A DNA stretch of 64,000 nucleotides from Emticicia agri (GCF_004168285.1 NZ_SEWF01000004.1:124001-188000); one strand, 5' to 3'. Numbered from the stretch's first letter, positions 46,038-55,256 are shown. The notes: generated from the letters alone by a model not told the origin. Numbers and translations: made by a program.

Positions 46038-48302
46038 ATGATTCGCAAAAAAATTTCAGGTCTTTCGTGTTTGCTATTACTCCCCTATCTCTCCGTTTTT
46101 TCGCAGGATACTACCTATTTAAGCAAAGCCCCTTTGCTGATTGAACGCTTATCAGGAAAAATCACTTTAGACGGCTCACCTGATGAACCTGCCTGGAGCA
46201 GTATTGCACCTTTGCCTTACATTGCCTTTGAACCTGTGTGGGGTGTAACACCTACCGAGCAAACCGACATCAGACTCACCTACGACGAGCGCTACCTGTA
46301 TATAAGTGGCCGATGCTTTACCAAAGATTCTACGACCATTGTAGCCCGGAACTTAGTGAGAGACGGGTATCGGGGAGACGATTGGGTGAGTATACAGTTT
46401 GACAGCCGTTTTGACAGGCAGAATGCGTTGGTTTTCTCTGTTTATCCGTTAGGAAGCCGTTTTGATATGGCCACCTCTAACGATGCTATTGAATTAGGGA
46501 ACTCGACCTTTAACCCGGCACTGAACATGATTTGGGAAGCTAAAACCAAGATTAACAAGGATGGCTGGTTTTTTGAAATCAGGATTCCACTCTATAACCT
46601 GCGTTATAAACAAGATACGAATGGTTATGTAAAAATGGCTGTCAGTTTCACAAGAGCCATTCAGTATAAGCAGGAATACCACCAGTTTCCGGCGATTCCC
46701 CGAAATACAGCCGATTATATCGAGCGTCCTTCTGTTAAACAACCTGTTTTGCTGGAGAAACTTCCTGCATCAAAGCTCTTTTTGCTTACGCCTTATGTTT
46801 CGGCAGGGCGTGAGCGGAGTTATCAGTTGAATAACAACACCGTTAGTCCTGTCATTAAAAACAGTTTTCAGGCAGGTCTTGATGCCAAAATTGGTATTTC
46901 ATCTTACCTGACTTTAGATGTATCTGTCAATCCTGATTTTTCGCAGGCAGAAGCCGATAACCAACAGGTAAATCTGAGTCGGTTCAGTTTGTTTTTTCCC
47001 GAGAAAAGGCTTTTCTTTCAGGAGCAGGCAGGGTTGTTTGAAGTGGGGCTGGGTGGTACTGCACAGGTATTTTACAGCCGACGGATTGGCATTAATAACG
47101 GCAGGCTGACACCTGTTTACGGTGGAGTGAGGCTGACAGGCAAATTAGACGCCAAAACCGATATTGGTCTGATAAATATCCAGTCGGTACCAACCAATAT
47201 TGATAGTTTGTTCAGATTCCCGACCGAGAATTTTGGTGTGTTTCGTCTGCGCAGGAAGGTATTGAATAACCGGAGTTTTATTGGTACCATTATCACTTCA
47301 CGTATCAGTAGCCTGAATCAGAATTTTCAGGTGGGTTTTGATGCCATCATCAACACTAAAGGCAATTATTACCTCAAAACAGCTTTCGCCAATTCTATTG
47401 ATGTGATGCCGGGTGTATCAACGCCTCTGCGGGGTGATGCTTCCCGTTTTTCGGTCAACTGGGAGTTACGCAAAACCGACCGCCTCTACTACTCGGCAGG
47501 TTATACTTATTCGGGCAAGAATTTTGACCCTAAAGTAGGATTTCTCGACCGCTCTGATTTTCATCATGTCAACGGCATTTTGTCGTATGGCATCTTTGCC
47601 CGAAACAAAAAAGCCATTTTTCAGTATCAGAGCATCACACTTGCCAGAATATTGGCCTACTGGAATGCACAAAGCGGCAAACTGGAAAGCATGGAGACAG
47701 GAATTGGTTGGCGTGGCAATACTATCAAGGGTATGCGGTATAGTCTGCAATTGGCCAATAATTATGAATACCTGGCTACACCGCTTAACTTTGGCAACGG
47801 GCTTATTATTCAATCAGGCAGCTACCATGCACCCAGTCTGTGGTTAATTTTCACACCGCCTGTTTATAAAAATTTCAATATGCCTGTTACCCTGTCTGAA
47901 GGGTATTTTTATCAGGGCAAACAGTTTTATACAAGCCTCAGCCCCACCCTCAACCTGGGCAAACACTTAGACCTCAAAGCTAATTATAGCTTTACTTATC
48001 TGCGTTTTACGAAAGAAAATACCTACTATCCTATTCATCTGGCAAAACTATCAGTCAATTATGCCTTTGATTTACATTTTTCTGCCAGTTTCAATATTCA
48101 ATACAATAGCAATGAAAAGCGGTTTTTCAATAATGCCCGGCTACGTTATAATTTTGCCGACGGACATGACTTATACCTGGTATGGAACGAAAACTTCTTT
48201 TCGGAACGAAACTATTTTAATGAATCCCTTGCCCGACCACGGTCAGAACAACAGGTTTTGCTGATAAAATACTACTATACCTTTTTGCCTTTGAAGCGGT
48301 AA
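46038..48302 (+). CDS. DUF5916/CBM9-like outer-membrane protein, paralogue 1
   Basis: A 754-aa secreted protein (signal MIRKKISGLSCLLLLPYLSVFS). The N-terminal CBM9-like beta-sandwich spans about 35-220 (KITLDGSPDEPAWSSI, DIRLTYDERYLYISGRCF, WEAKTKINKDGWFFEIRIPL). The DUF5916 region (about 235-750) reads like a beta-barrel: NPDFSQAEADNQQVNLSRF, FFPEKRLFFQEQAGLFEVG, many alternating strands and a C-terminal LLIKYYYTF. The N-terminal sandwich resembles carbohydrate-binding modules, but the family function is unknown. A second, more distant copy is at 52693. The LytTR regulator precedes it. Confidence 0.87.
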   Translation: MIRKKISGLSCLLLLPYLSVFSQDTTYLSKAPLLIERLSGKITLDGSPDEPAWSSIAPLPYIAFEPVWGVTPTEQTDIRLTYDERYLYISGRCFTKDSTTIVARNLVRDGYRGDDWVSIQFDSRFDRQNALVFSVYPLGSRFDMATSNDAIELGNSTFNPALNMIWEAKTKINKDGWFFEIRIPLYNLRYKQDTNGYVKMAVSFTRAIQYKQEYHQFPAIPRNTADYIERPSVKQPVLLEKLPASKLFLLTPYVSAGRERSYQLNNNTVSPVIKNSFQAGLDAKIGISSYLTLDVSVNPDFSQAEADNQQVNLSRFSLFFPEKRLFFQEQAGLFEVGLGGTAQVFYSRRIGINNGRLTPVYGGVRLTGKLDAKTDIGLINIQSVPTNIDSLFRFPTENFGVFRLRRKVLNNRSFIGTIITSRISSLNQNFQVGFDAIINTKGNYYLKTAFANSIDVMPGVSTPLRGDASRFSVNWELRKTDRLYYSAGYTYSGKNFDPKVGFLDRSDFHHVNGILSYGIFARNKKAIFQYQSITLARILAYWNAQSGKLESMETGIGWRGNTIKGMRYSLQLANNYEYLATPLNFGNGLIIQSGSYHAPSLWLIFTPPVYKNFNMPVTLSEGYFYQGKQFYTSLSPTLNLGKHLDLKANYSFTYLRFTKENTYYPIHLAKLSVNYAFDLHFSASFNIQYNSNEKRFFNNARLRYNFADGHDLYLVWNENFFSERNYFNESLARPRSEQQVLLIKYYYTFLPLKR

Positions 48303-48330
48303 TATCAGATGACTCTATATTTAGCAATTA

Positions 48331-48360
48331 TGTAGGGGTTCAGAATTCTGAACCCCTACA
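48331..48360. repeat. Perfect 30-bp palindrome (GTAGGGGTTC family, copy 2)
   Basis: TGTAGGGGTTCAGAA is followed directly by its exact reverse complement TTCTGAACCCCTACA, with no spacer. The same family as 38542-38569. It lies 29 bp after the stop of the DUF5916 gene and may serve as a terminator hairpin, though no T-run follows. Confidence 0.85.
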
Positions 48361-48474
48361 CAACTGCCATTCCACAAAACTATTTGCCACATTAGCCAAA
48401 ACCCCGTATTTTTTATAAATTGCCTGCTCATCTCATTCGTCGCCCGGCGACTACTCTTATTTAACCTTTTAATC

Positions 48475-50919
48475 ATGAAAACCACATTTATTGGCGTACT
48501 TGTATTTTTCAATTTCCACCTGCTTTTCGGGCAAAACAGTAAAGCCCCCGCTTATCCACTCATTACACACGACCCTTATTTCAGTATCTGGTCAACAACC
48601 GATGAACTTACTGCCTCTCCTACCAAACACTGGACAGGTGCCGACCATTCATTAATCGGAATGGTTGAGGTTGATGGTATGATTTATCATTTTTTAGGCA
48701 AAAAAGGCGATAACTACGAAACCATTGCTCCTGCCGGAGACGAACTGAATTATGAGGCGGTCTATACAGAAACCAATCCGGGAGATAACTGGATGAACCC
48801 AGACCTGAACGATAGCCAATGGCAGAAAGGCATAGCACCGTTTGGCAATAATCCCACTATGGCAAAAACCCAATGGAATACCAAAGATATATGGGTAAGA
48901 AGAAAATTTACACTGAAAAACCTGAATTCTGAGGCATTGTACTTGAAACTGAACCACGACGATGATGTAGAAGTATATCTGAATGGCGAACAGGTTTATA
49001 AAGTAAAAGGCTGGACTAATAAATATATTTATGTACCCATACCAGATGCTGCCAGAAGCAAACTGAAAACCGGAGAAAACCTATTGGCAATACATGTGAT
49101 TAACAATGTGGGTGGGGCTATTTTAGACGCCGGAATTGTAGAAAAAGTGATTGAAAAACCGAATCCGAAATTACAGATGGCCGTGCAGAATTCGCTGAAA
49201 CTCAATGCTACACAAACCATTTATAATTTTACCTGCGGCAAAATTGACCTCACGCTTACATTCACCTCTCCGCTATTGATTAATGATTTGAATATACTGG
49301 CTCGTCCGGTCTCTTATATCAGTGCCAAAATGAAAGCGACTGATAATCTGCTGCACGATGTACGGATATTTTTAGGGGCATCAACCGATATTGCAACCAA
49401 CACTCCGGCACAAGAAGTAAAAGCTACCAAATACTCAGCCAACGGGCTGGATATATTAAAAGCAGGTACCACTTCGCAGAATATTCTGAAACTGAAAGGC
49501 GATGATGTGCGGATTGACTGGGGTTATATGTACATAGCAGTACCTAAAGGCAACCTGATACAATCTATTACCAAAAGCACCGATGATACTTTCGGGTATG
49601 TATCGAATACAAATTTAGGTGGCAAACATCTGATGCTGAATACGTTGGTGAATACAGGTAAAGTAGGCAATACAGTAAAAGAGCAGCTTTTTCTGATTGG
49701 CTACGACGATATTCAGTCGGTACAGTATTTTCAGACGAATCTTTCTCCTTGGTGGAGACTCACCAAAGGTGCGACCATCGAAGGGCAACTGGCTCAGGCA
49801 TTAAAAGATTATCCGGTTACTATCAAAAAATGTGAGGCACTTAACCAGATGATTTATAACGATGCCTTTAAGGCCGGAGGAGAAGAATACGCCCGTCTGT
49901 GCGAATTAGCCTATCGCCAGAGTCTTGCGGCTCATAAACTCGTAAAAAGTCCATCGGGAGAGTTATTGTTCTTATCAAAAGAGAATTTTAGCAATGGCTC
50001 TATCAATACCGTTGATATTACCTATCCATCTGCACCCCTATTCCTGGCTTATAATCCTGCCTTACTGAAAGGGATGATGAATGGTATTTTCTATTATAGC
50101 GAAAGCGGGAAATGGCCCAAACCTTTTGCCGCACACGATTTGGGTACTTATCCGATAGCCAACGGGCAAACATACGGAGAAGATATGCCCGTAGAAGAAT
50201 GTGGCAATATGCTTGCCCTGACAGCCGCCTTAGCCAAGATAGAAGGCAATGCCTTGTATGCGAAAAAACACTGGAAAACCCTATCTATCTGGGCCGACTA
50301 CCTGAGCAAAGAGGGTTTTGACCCTGCCTTGCAATTATGTACCGATGATTTTGCAGGTCATTTAGCCCGTAATGCCAACCTTTCTGTAAAAGCGATTGTG
50401 GCTTTAGGTGGCTATGTGCAGTTGGCAGAACAATTAGGCGAAAAACAAACGGCAGAGAAATACCGTGCCCTGACCAAAGACATGGTAAAAAAATGGATGG
50501 AATTAGCGGCCGATGGCGACCATTATGCACTCACTTTTAATGATAAAGGCACCTGGAGCCAGAAGTATAACCTGATTTGGGATAAGCTCCTGAAAATGAA
50601 TTTATTCCCGAAAGAAGTGTATGAAAAAGAAATAGCTTATTACCTGACCAAACAAAATGCTTTTGGCTTACCCTTAGACAGCCGTAAAACCTATACCAAA
50701 TCGGACTGGATAATCTGGACGGCGGTACTGGCAAGCAGATCACAGGATTTTAACGCCCTTGTAGCCCCTATGTACATCTACGCTACACAAACTACGTCAA
50801 GAGTACCCATAAGCGACTGGCATGAAACCACCACCGGAAAACAGGTCGGCTTTCAGGCAAGAAGTGTAGTAGGCGGATATTTTATGAAGGTTTTGGAGGA
50901 TAAGTTGAAAGGGAAGTGA
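48475..50919 (+). CDS. Secreted glutaminase-family protein (DUF4964/5127/4965/1793)
   Basis: An 814-aa protein with signal peptide (MKTTFIGVLVFFNFHLLFG). DUF4964-like start (KAPAYPLITHDPYFSIWS), then an inserted galactose-binding-like sandwich (about 115-225; WVRRKFTLKNLNSEALYLKL, DDDVEVYLNGEQVYKVKGW), DUF5127 (about 230-440), DUF4965 (about 445-610; AHDLGTYPIANGQTYGEDMP) and DUF1793 (about 625-810; DDFAGHLARNANLSVKAIVA, WSQKYNLIWDKLL). This is the layout of glutaminase A-like proteins, whose bacterial members may instead act on glycans because the core is an (alpha/alpha)6 barrel. ATG at 48475. Family certain, substrate uncertain. Confidence 0.88.
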   Translation: MKTTFIGVLVFFNFHLLFGQNSKAPAYPLITHDPYFSIWSTTDELTASPTKHWTGADHSLIGMVEVDGMIYHFLGKKGDNYETIAPAGDELNYEAVYTETNPGDNWMNPDLNDSQWQKGIAPFGNNPTMAKTQWNTKDIWVRRKFTLKNLNSEALYLKLNHDDDVEVYLNGEQVYKVKGWTNKYIYVPIPDAARSKLKTGENLLAIHVINNVGGAILDAGIVEKVIEKPNPKLQMAVQNSLKLNATQTIYNFTCGKIDLTLTFTSPLLINDLNILARPVSYISAKMKATDNLLHDVRIFLGASTDIATNTPAQEVKATKYSANGLDILKAGTTSQNILKLKGDDVRIDWGYMYIAVPKGNLIQSITKSTDDTFGYVSNTNLGGKHLMLNTLVNTGKVGNTVKEQLFLIGYDDIQSVQYFQTNLSPWWRLTKGATIEGQLAQALKDYPVTIKKCEALNQMIYNDAFKAGGEEYARLCELAYRQSLAAHKLVKSPSGELLFLSKENFSNGSINTVDITYPSAPLFLAYNPALLKGMMNGIFYYSESGKWPKPFAAHDLGTYPIANGQTYGEDMPVEECGNMLALTAALAKIEGNALYAKKHWKTLSIWADYLSKEGFDPALQLCTDDFAGHLARNANLSVKAIVALGGYVQLAEQLGEKQTAEKYRALTKDMVKKWMELAADGDHYALTFNDKGTWSQKYNLIWDKLLKMNLFPKEVYEKEIAYYLTKQNAFGLPLDSRKTYTKSDWIIWTAVLASRSQDFNALVAPMYIYATQTTSRVPISDWHETTTGKQVGFQARSVVGGYFMKVLEDKLKGK

Positions 50920-50976
50920 TGGTGAGGGAAATGCTTATTGGGCTAATATCTGGAACACCCATTCAAGAGGCAACAG

Positions 50977-51133
50977 GCATTCTCTAATTTCGACTAAATT
51001 GTAAGAACAATTAGTCATTAGAAACGTTAGGCCGTTCTGAGAACGGCGGAAACTCCTGGTTCTTGTATCACGATTTTTCAAATCGTCAAAAGAAAACGAT
51101 TTAAAAATCGTGATACATACTTTAAAGAATGCC
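50977..51133. repeat. Nested palindromic repeat at the left edge of the immunity-type patch
   Basis: Outer arms GGCATTCTCTAA (50977) and TTAAAGAATGCC (51122-51133). Inside are GCCGTTC-TGA-GAACGGC (51031-51047) and a long stem, GTATCACGATTTTTCAAATCGT against ACGATTTAAAAATCGTGATAC (51065-51116), around a 9-nt loop. Parts recur at 51639-51715 and 52330-52346. It follows the glutaminase stop. Confidence 0.7.
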
Positions 51134-51192
51134 AGACACTCCAGGGTTTTGAACATTTTTTATTAATTTCTTTTTTTGAGAAAATACTTATC

Positions 51193-51591
51193 CTAATAAT
51201 GACTCAGAACAACATCCTTCTTTATCATTATAAGCTCATAGGTATAAAACCAAAGGTTAAAACCTAATCTTCTGTACCGTACAAAGATTTCTGTATCCCA
51301 CCAAGTCGTAACCTCGTAATTCCCATTTCTATATATTGAAAGTTCAGCCTTATTCCATTTGTTATCGTTTGAGGAAGTTAAAGCATTCCATTCTGAAACT
51401 AACCTATCAAACTCCAATCTTAACTTAGACACATTTAAGGAAGAGATTTTTTTTCCTTCACTATCAAAGCATTGTCCTCTAATTCCACTCCCGTCTTCTC
51501 GTGTATAAACCTCTATTTGAGCCTTTATACAAAAAGAATTAATGTCTCCTATTGATAGTATTTCATTTTTAATTGATTCCAATTTTATCAT
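51193..51591 (-). CDS. Small protein, possible polymorphic-toxin immunity protein
   Basis: A 132-aa soluble protein, AT-rich, ATG at 51589-51591. Features: SFCIKAQIEVYTREDGSGIRG, KWNKAELSIYRNGNYEVTTW and a C-terminal aromatic stretch, LGFNLWFYTYELIMIKK. The central W-x2-A-E-L-x-IYRNG-x-YEV-x3-W pattern resembles immunity proteins of the YezG/DUF600 sort, which neutralise nuclease toxins, but the match is from memory and weak. Its neighbour is a SUKH-type gene, also of immunity type. No toxin gene is present in the window. Confidence 0.55.
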   Translation of the reverse strand: MIKLESIKNEILSIGDINSFCIKAQIEVYTREDGSGIRGQCFDSEGKKISSLNVSKLRLEFDRLVSEWNALTSSNDNKWNKAELSIYRNGNYEVTTWWDTEIFVRYRRLGFNLWFYTYELIMIKKDVVLSHY

Positions 51592-51638
51592 AATATTATG
51601 ATTGTTTAATTGCTAAATGATTTAGCCGGACAAGGGCT

Positions 51639-51715
51639 TGTATCAAGATCTTCATGGTTCGTCATTACGAAAATCGTGATACATAATTTAAATTAATGCC
51701 GTTCTAAGAACGGGC
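51639..51715. repeat. Second copy of the composite hairpin repeat
   Basis: GTATCAAGATC ... ATCGTGATAC (51640-51682) followed by ACATAATTTAAATTAATGCC and GCCGTTC-TAA-GAACGGG (51698-51714). It is a degenerate direct copy of the hairpin at 51065-51133. It lies between the two immunity-type genes. Confidence 0.6.
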
Positions 51716-51772
51716 AAGTCGCATTTGCAATGCTTTTATAAATAGTTTCTAAATAAGAAAAATTTAATATCT

Positions 51773-52225
51773 TCAACTAGGTTCAAATTCTATTGATTCT
51801 ATAAATTCAATAAAATTACTGGCGATTTTAGTTGATTCTTCTTCTAAATCATAAACGCTAAAATCAAAATAATATACACTTCCTTTATCTTCACCTTCAA
51901 GTTTTAAATAAATTCCGCCTTCAGGAATAGAAATGCCAACGAAAAGAAAGCTATCCAAAGGCTCTTGAATAGAAAATCTATCATAGTTAGAGATAAATTC
52001 TATCGTAGTTAAACCATAAAAATGGGCATATTCTCTACCATCAACTTTACGAGGCAACAAAATTATCAATAATGACACTTCATCCATTTGAGGTTCAGGC
52101 AAATACTCTGACATGAAAAGTTTAAAATCATATGGTAAACTACATTGTAAATGTTTCTCAATGTTATCAAATACTGACAAATCTATTGGGGATTCTCTTT
52201 TAATAAATAGTTCAATACCTTTCAT
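51773..52225 (-). CDS. SUKH/SMI1-KNR4 family protein (immunity type)
   Basis: 150 aa, starting at the ATG at 52223-52225 (MKGIELFIKRESP). A longer frame upstream reads through a hairpin repeat and is not credible. SMI1/KNR4 features: FDNIEKHLQCSLPYDFKLFM near 20, LDSFLFVGISIPEGGIYLKL near 90 (a broad match to the I-x-x-x-G-G-x-x-x pattern), and GSVYYFDFSVYDLEEESTKI with an IASNFIEFIESI helix at the end. SUKH proteins are the most widespread immunity proteins against nuclease toxins of contact-dependent systems. No cognate toxin is adjacent. Clearly lower GC than the flanking glycan genes suggests acquisition. Confidence 0.78.
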   Translation of the reverse strand: MKGIELFIKRESPIDLSVFDNIEKHLQCSLPYDFKLFMSEYLPEPQMDEVSLLIILLPRKVDGREYAHFYGLTTIEFISNYDRFSIQEPLDSFLFVGISIPEGGIYLKLEGEDKGSVYYFDFSVYDLEEESTKIASNFIEFIESIEFEPS

Positions 52226-52692
52226 ATTATAATAAGTTTTAATACGTAAGAAACTATTTGGGTTAATCTTGTTATGCCCAAAATGATTATTTTCTGCAAA
52301 TCCTACGCCACTAAAATCTTGTTGTATCAGCCGTTCTCTGAACGGCATTTTCTTACCTAAATCTAAGCCTTAATAGTGATATAGTTGATGTGTCAGCCGT
52401 TTTTTGGGCAGCAATTATATAAAACTAATTATTTTGAATAGTTTTTTTGCCGTTCAGAGAAACTATTACACTGCGACAGATAACTCAGGTATGGGTAAAA
52501 TTCAGCCGACCCCCTTCTTTTCTTGCATTCAAAAAAAATCCGTCCTATGCAACATCTTCATTTTTCCTGTGTCTTTTCATCGCTATTACTTCTCTTGATA
52601 AATATAAAAATCCACCATTTAACATATTTTAATGGTGGGCTGCTGCAAATTACTATAAATTTGCAGTGGATTTGAACGTATGATTAATCTTT
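52226..52692. other. Repeat-rich intergenic region before the second DUF5916 gene
   Basis: No convincing gene. It holds GCCGTTC-TCT-GAACGGC (52330-52346), further GCCGTT words at about 52391 and 52448, a hairpin CCACCATT / AATGGTGG (52612-52638) and the promoter-like dyad at 52643-52666. Open frames of 60 residues here cross repeats and have no recognisable protein features. Confidence 0.55.
52643..52666 (+). promoter_or_regulatory. -7 element inside a perfect dyad before DUF5916 paralogue 2
   Basis: CTGCAAATT and AATTTGCAG are perfect 9-bp inverted arms separated by ACTATA. The TAnnTTTG -7 box TAAATTTG (52656-52663) lies within the second arm, 29 bp before the ATG. A repressor bound to the dyad would block this promoter. 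Confidence 0.5.
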
Positions 52693-55173
52693 ATGAAAAA
52701 GCTATTACTACTGACTTTAACCTTTGTCGGTTATACCTCCCTCTACGCCCAGATTGTACCCAAGCGGTTGGAAGCCAAACGAACCAACAAACCTGTGGCC
52801 ATTGACGGCCGACTGAATGAACCCGCCTGGCAAGATGCTTCCCTGTTGGATGATTACACAGAATTTCGTCCGGTAATAGGTCGGAAAGAGGATTATGCAA
52901 ACCGTACAGAGACCTATCTGATGTATGACGATGCCGGAATTTATTTTGGCGGCACCTGTTATGAACGCAGCTTGGATAGTATTTCGAAAGAACTGGTAGG
53001 TCGTGATGGTTTTGGAGCCAATGATTACATCGGGATTATATTTGATACCTACAATGATAAACTCAACGGCTTTGAGTATTTTATTACCCCATTAGGCGAA
53101 CAATGGGATGCCAAAATGACCTCGAACACCAATAGCGACAATGGTGGTGAAGATTTTAGCTGGAATGCCGTGTGGCAAAGTGCCGTGATTATTCACGACA
53201 AAGGCTGGTCGTTTGAGATATTCCTCCCCTATTCGGCTATCAGGTTCAGTAAAGATAAAATACAGGACTGGGGGGTAAATGTAACACGGCGGAGACGTAA
53301 AACCGAGCAGCAGAATACGTGGAGTGCCATTGACCCCAATGTGAATGGATTTCTTACTCAAGAGGGCTTGTGGACAGGTATTGCCGATATAAAACCCCCT
53401 ATCCGTTTGCAATTATCCCCCTATTTTTCAGTCTATGCCAATCATTTCCCTGTGAATCAGGCCGACCAGAAAAACTGGACTAACCAGATTTCGGGTGGAT
53501 TAGATTTAAAATTGGGTTTAAGTCAGGCTTTTACCTTAGATGCAACTTTGATTCCTGATTTCGGACAGGTGCAGAGCGATAACCGGGTACTGAACCTGAC
53601 GCCTTTTGAGGTAAAGTTTAACGAAAACCGTAACTTTTTCACAGAAGGTACCGAGTTATTTAATAAAGGGAATCTGTTTTATTCTCGGCGCATTGGTGGG
53701 GCTCCTATTAACTCAGGACTCGCCTATACCGATTTGAAACCCGAAGAAAGAGTGGTTTCAAATCCGACAGAATCAAAATTAATCAATGCCTCCAAGATTT
53801 CGGGACGTATGAAAGGCGGTCTGGGTATCGGGATTCTGAATGCCATTACACGTCCGCAATATGCGATTATTGAAAATACAGAGACCGGAGAAACACGAAA
53901 AGTTGAAACTGACCCCACTACCAACTACAATATTTTAGTACTTGACCAGACCCTGAAACACAATTCAAGCGTGAGTTTTGTGAATACAAGTGTACTGCGG
54001 GGAAACAATAACTACAATGCCAATGTAAGTTCGGGATTGTTTAGTTTTTTCGATAAAAAGAATACTTATAACTGGACGGGCAGCGTAGCTATCAGCAACC
54101 TGACTTATAAGATACCCGATAAAAAACATACCACCGGATACAGCCACTCGTTTGGATTTGCCAAAAGCAGTGGGCGTTTTAATTTCAGTATCGGCCAGAA
54201 CCTGACAGATACCAAATATACCAGCAATGATTTAGGGTACTTTACCAATAACAATTTCATTGACCATAATTTGTATGTTGGCTATCGCTATACCGAGCCT
54301 AAAAAATGGTACAACCGATTGTTCTATAATTTCAATGCGACTCTTAGTTCGCTTTACTCTCCTATTGGCGATATTCAAACCAAATACCAGCAAGCCAATA
54401 TCAATATAAATCTTAATGCCCAGATGAAAAAACTGCACTGGTTCGGGATATTTACCAATTTTACACCTAAACAAAATGATTTCTATGAGCCACGCATAGC
54501 AGGAAAAGTATTTAAAAGGGGTACCAGTATTATGGCAGGTGCCTGGATAGAAAGTAATTATGCCAAAAAATATTCGGTTAATGCACAGATAGCAGAGCGG
54601 GTATTTCTGAATTTCTATAATGTGAATGGCATGGATGTGTTTTTCTCACATCAGTACCGATTCAACAGTAAGTTCTCAATCAGACATTCGGTTGAGTATC
54701 AGGGCAGACCAACCGGACTTGGTTTTTCTACTTTGTTAGCCAATAATACGCCATTGTTTGCACTCAGAAACGTAAATTCTATTGACCATGTGTTATTTCT
54801 GAAATATAACTTTACCAATAAAATGGGGTTGACTTTCAGAGCCAGACACTATGCCAGTGTGGTAAAAACAAGATCGTTTTTCACGCTTAATAATGATGGT
54901 ACATTGAAGCCCAAAACTGATGTAACAGAGAACCTGAACCGGAATGTAAATTTCTTTAATATTGACATGGTATATACCTGGCAGTTTGCTCCGGGTAGTT
55001 TCCTGAATATTGTATGGAAAGAAGCCAGTATTATGGACTCTAATCTGGCTACCAACAATTATTTAGATAATTTACAGAACACCCTTCAGACCGAGCAAAA
55101 CAATAATTTCTCTTTAAAAGTAATTTACTTTTTAGATTATCTGCAATTGAAGAAATTGAAGAGAAAAGTGTAG
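52693..55173 (+). CDS. DUF5916/CBM9-like outer-membrane protein, paralogue 2
   Basis: An 826-aa secreted protein (signal MKKLLLLTLTFVGYTSLYA). CBM9-like sandwich at about 28-215 (PVAIDGRLNEPAWQDA, ETYLMYDDAGIYFGGTCY, IHDKGWSFEIFLPYSAIRF), then the DUF5916 region with TLIPDFGQVQSDNRVLNLTPF and FNENRNFFTEGTELFNKG near 300-330 and many barrel-like strands. It ends basic, KLKRKV, without an aromatic terminal residue. Paralogue of the gene at 46038 with the same domain order. It stands as a single gene behind a dyad-containing promoter. Function unknown. Confidence 0.87.
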   Translation: MKKLLLLTLTFVGYTSLYAQIVPKRLEAKRTNKPVAIDGRLNEPAWQDASLLDDYTEFRPVIGRKEDYANRTETYLMYDDAGIYFGGTCYERSLDSISKELVGRDGFGANDYIGIIFDTYNDKLNGFEYFITPLGEQWDAKMTSNTNSDNGGEDFSWNAVWQSAVIIHDKGWSFEIFLPYSAIRFSKDKIQDWGVNVTRRRRKTEQQNTWSAIDPNVNGFLTQEGLWTGIADIKPPIRLQLSPYFSVYANHFPVNQADQKNWTNQISGGLDLKLGLSQAFTLDATLIPDFGQVQSDNRVLNLTPFEVKFNENRNFFTEGTELFNKGNLFYSRRIGGAPINSGLAYTDLKPEERVVSNPTESKLINASKISGRMKGGLGIGILNAITRPQYAIIENTETGETRKVETDPTTNYNILVLDQTLKHNSSVSFVNTSVLRGNNNYNANVSSGLFSFFDKKNTYNWTGSVAISNLTYKIPDKKHTTGYSHSFGFAKSSGRFNFSIGQNLTDTKYTSNDLGYFTNNNFIDHNLYVGYRYTEPKKWYNRLFYNFNATLSSLYSPIGDIQTKYQQANININLNAQMKKLHWFGIFTNFTPKQNDFYEPRIAGKVFKRGTSIMAGAWIESNYAKKYSVNAQIAERVFLNFYNVNGMDVFFSHQYRFNSKFSIRHSVEYQGRPTGLGFSTLLANNTPLFALRNVNSIDHVLFLKYNFTNKMGLTFRARHYASVVKTRSFFTLNNDGTLKPKTDVTENLNRNVNFFNIDMVYTWQFAPGSFLNIVWKEASIMDSNLATNNYLDNLQNTLQTEQNNNFSLKVIYFLDYLQLKKLKRKV

Positions 55174-55256
55174 GATTTTTGTAGAAAAATACTGAATATT
55201 AAATCAGGAATCCCATTAAAATAACTGACCAATAATTTACAAATTGTTTATTATAA

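Noticed and set aside
52226-52348. 41-residue N-terminal extension of the SUKH gene
   Set aside because: It starts within a GCCGTTC hairpin repeat; the SUKH fold begins at the ATG at 52225.
52404-52632. Two overlapping 60-codon open frames
   Set aside because: Both cross repeat DNA, differ in frame and show no protein-like features.
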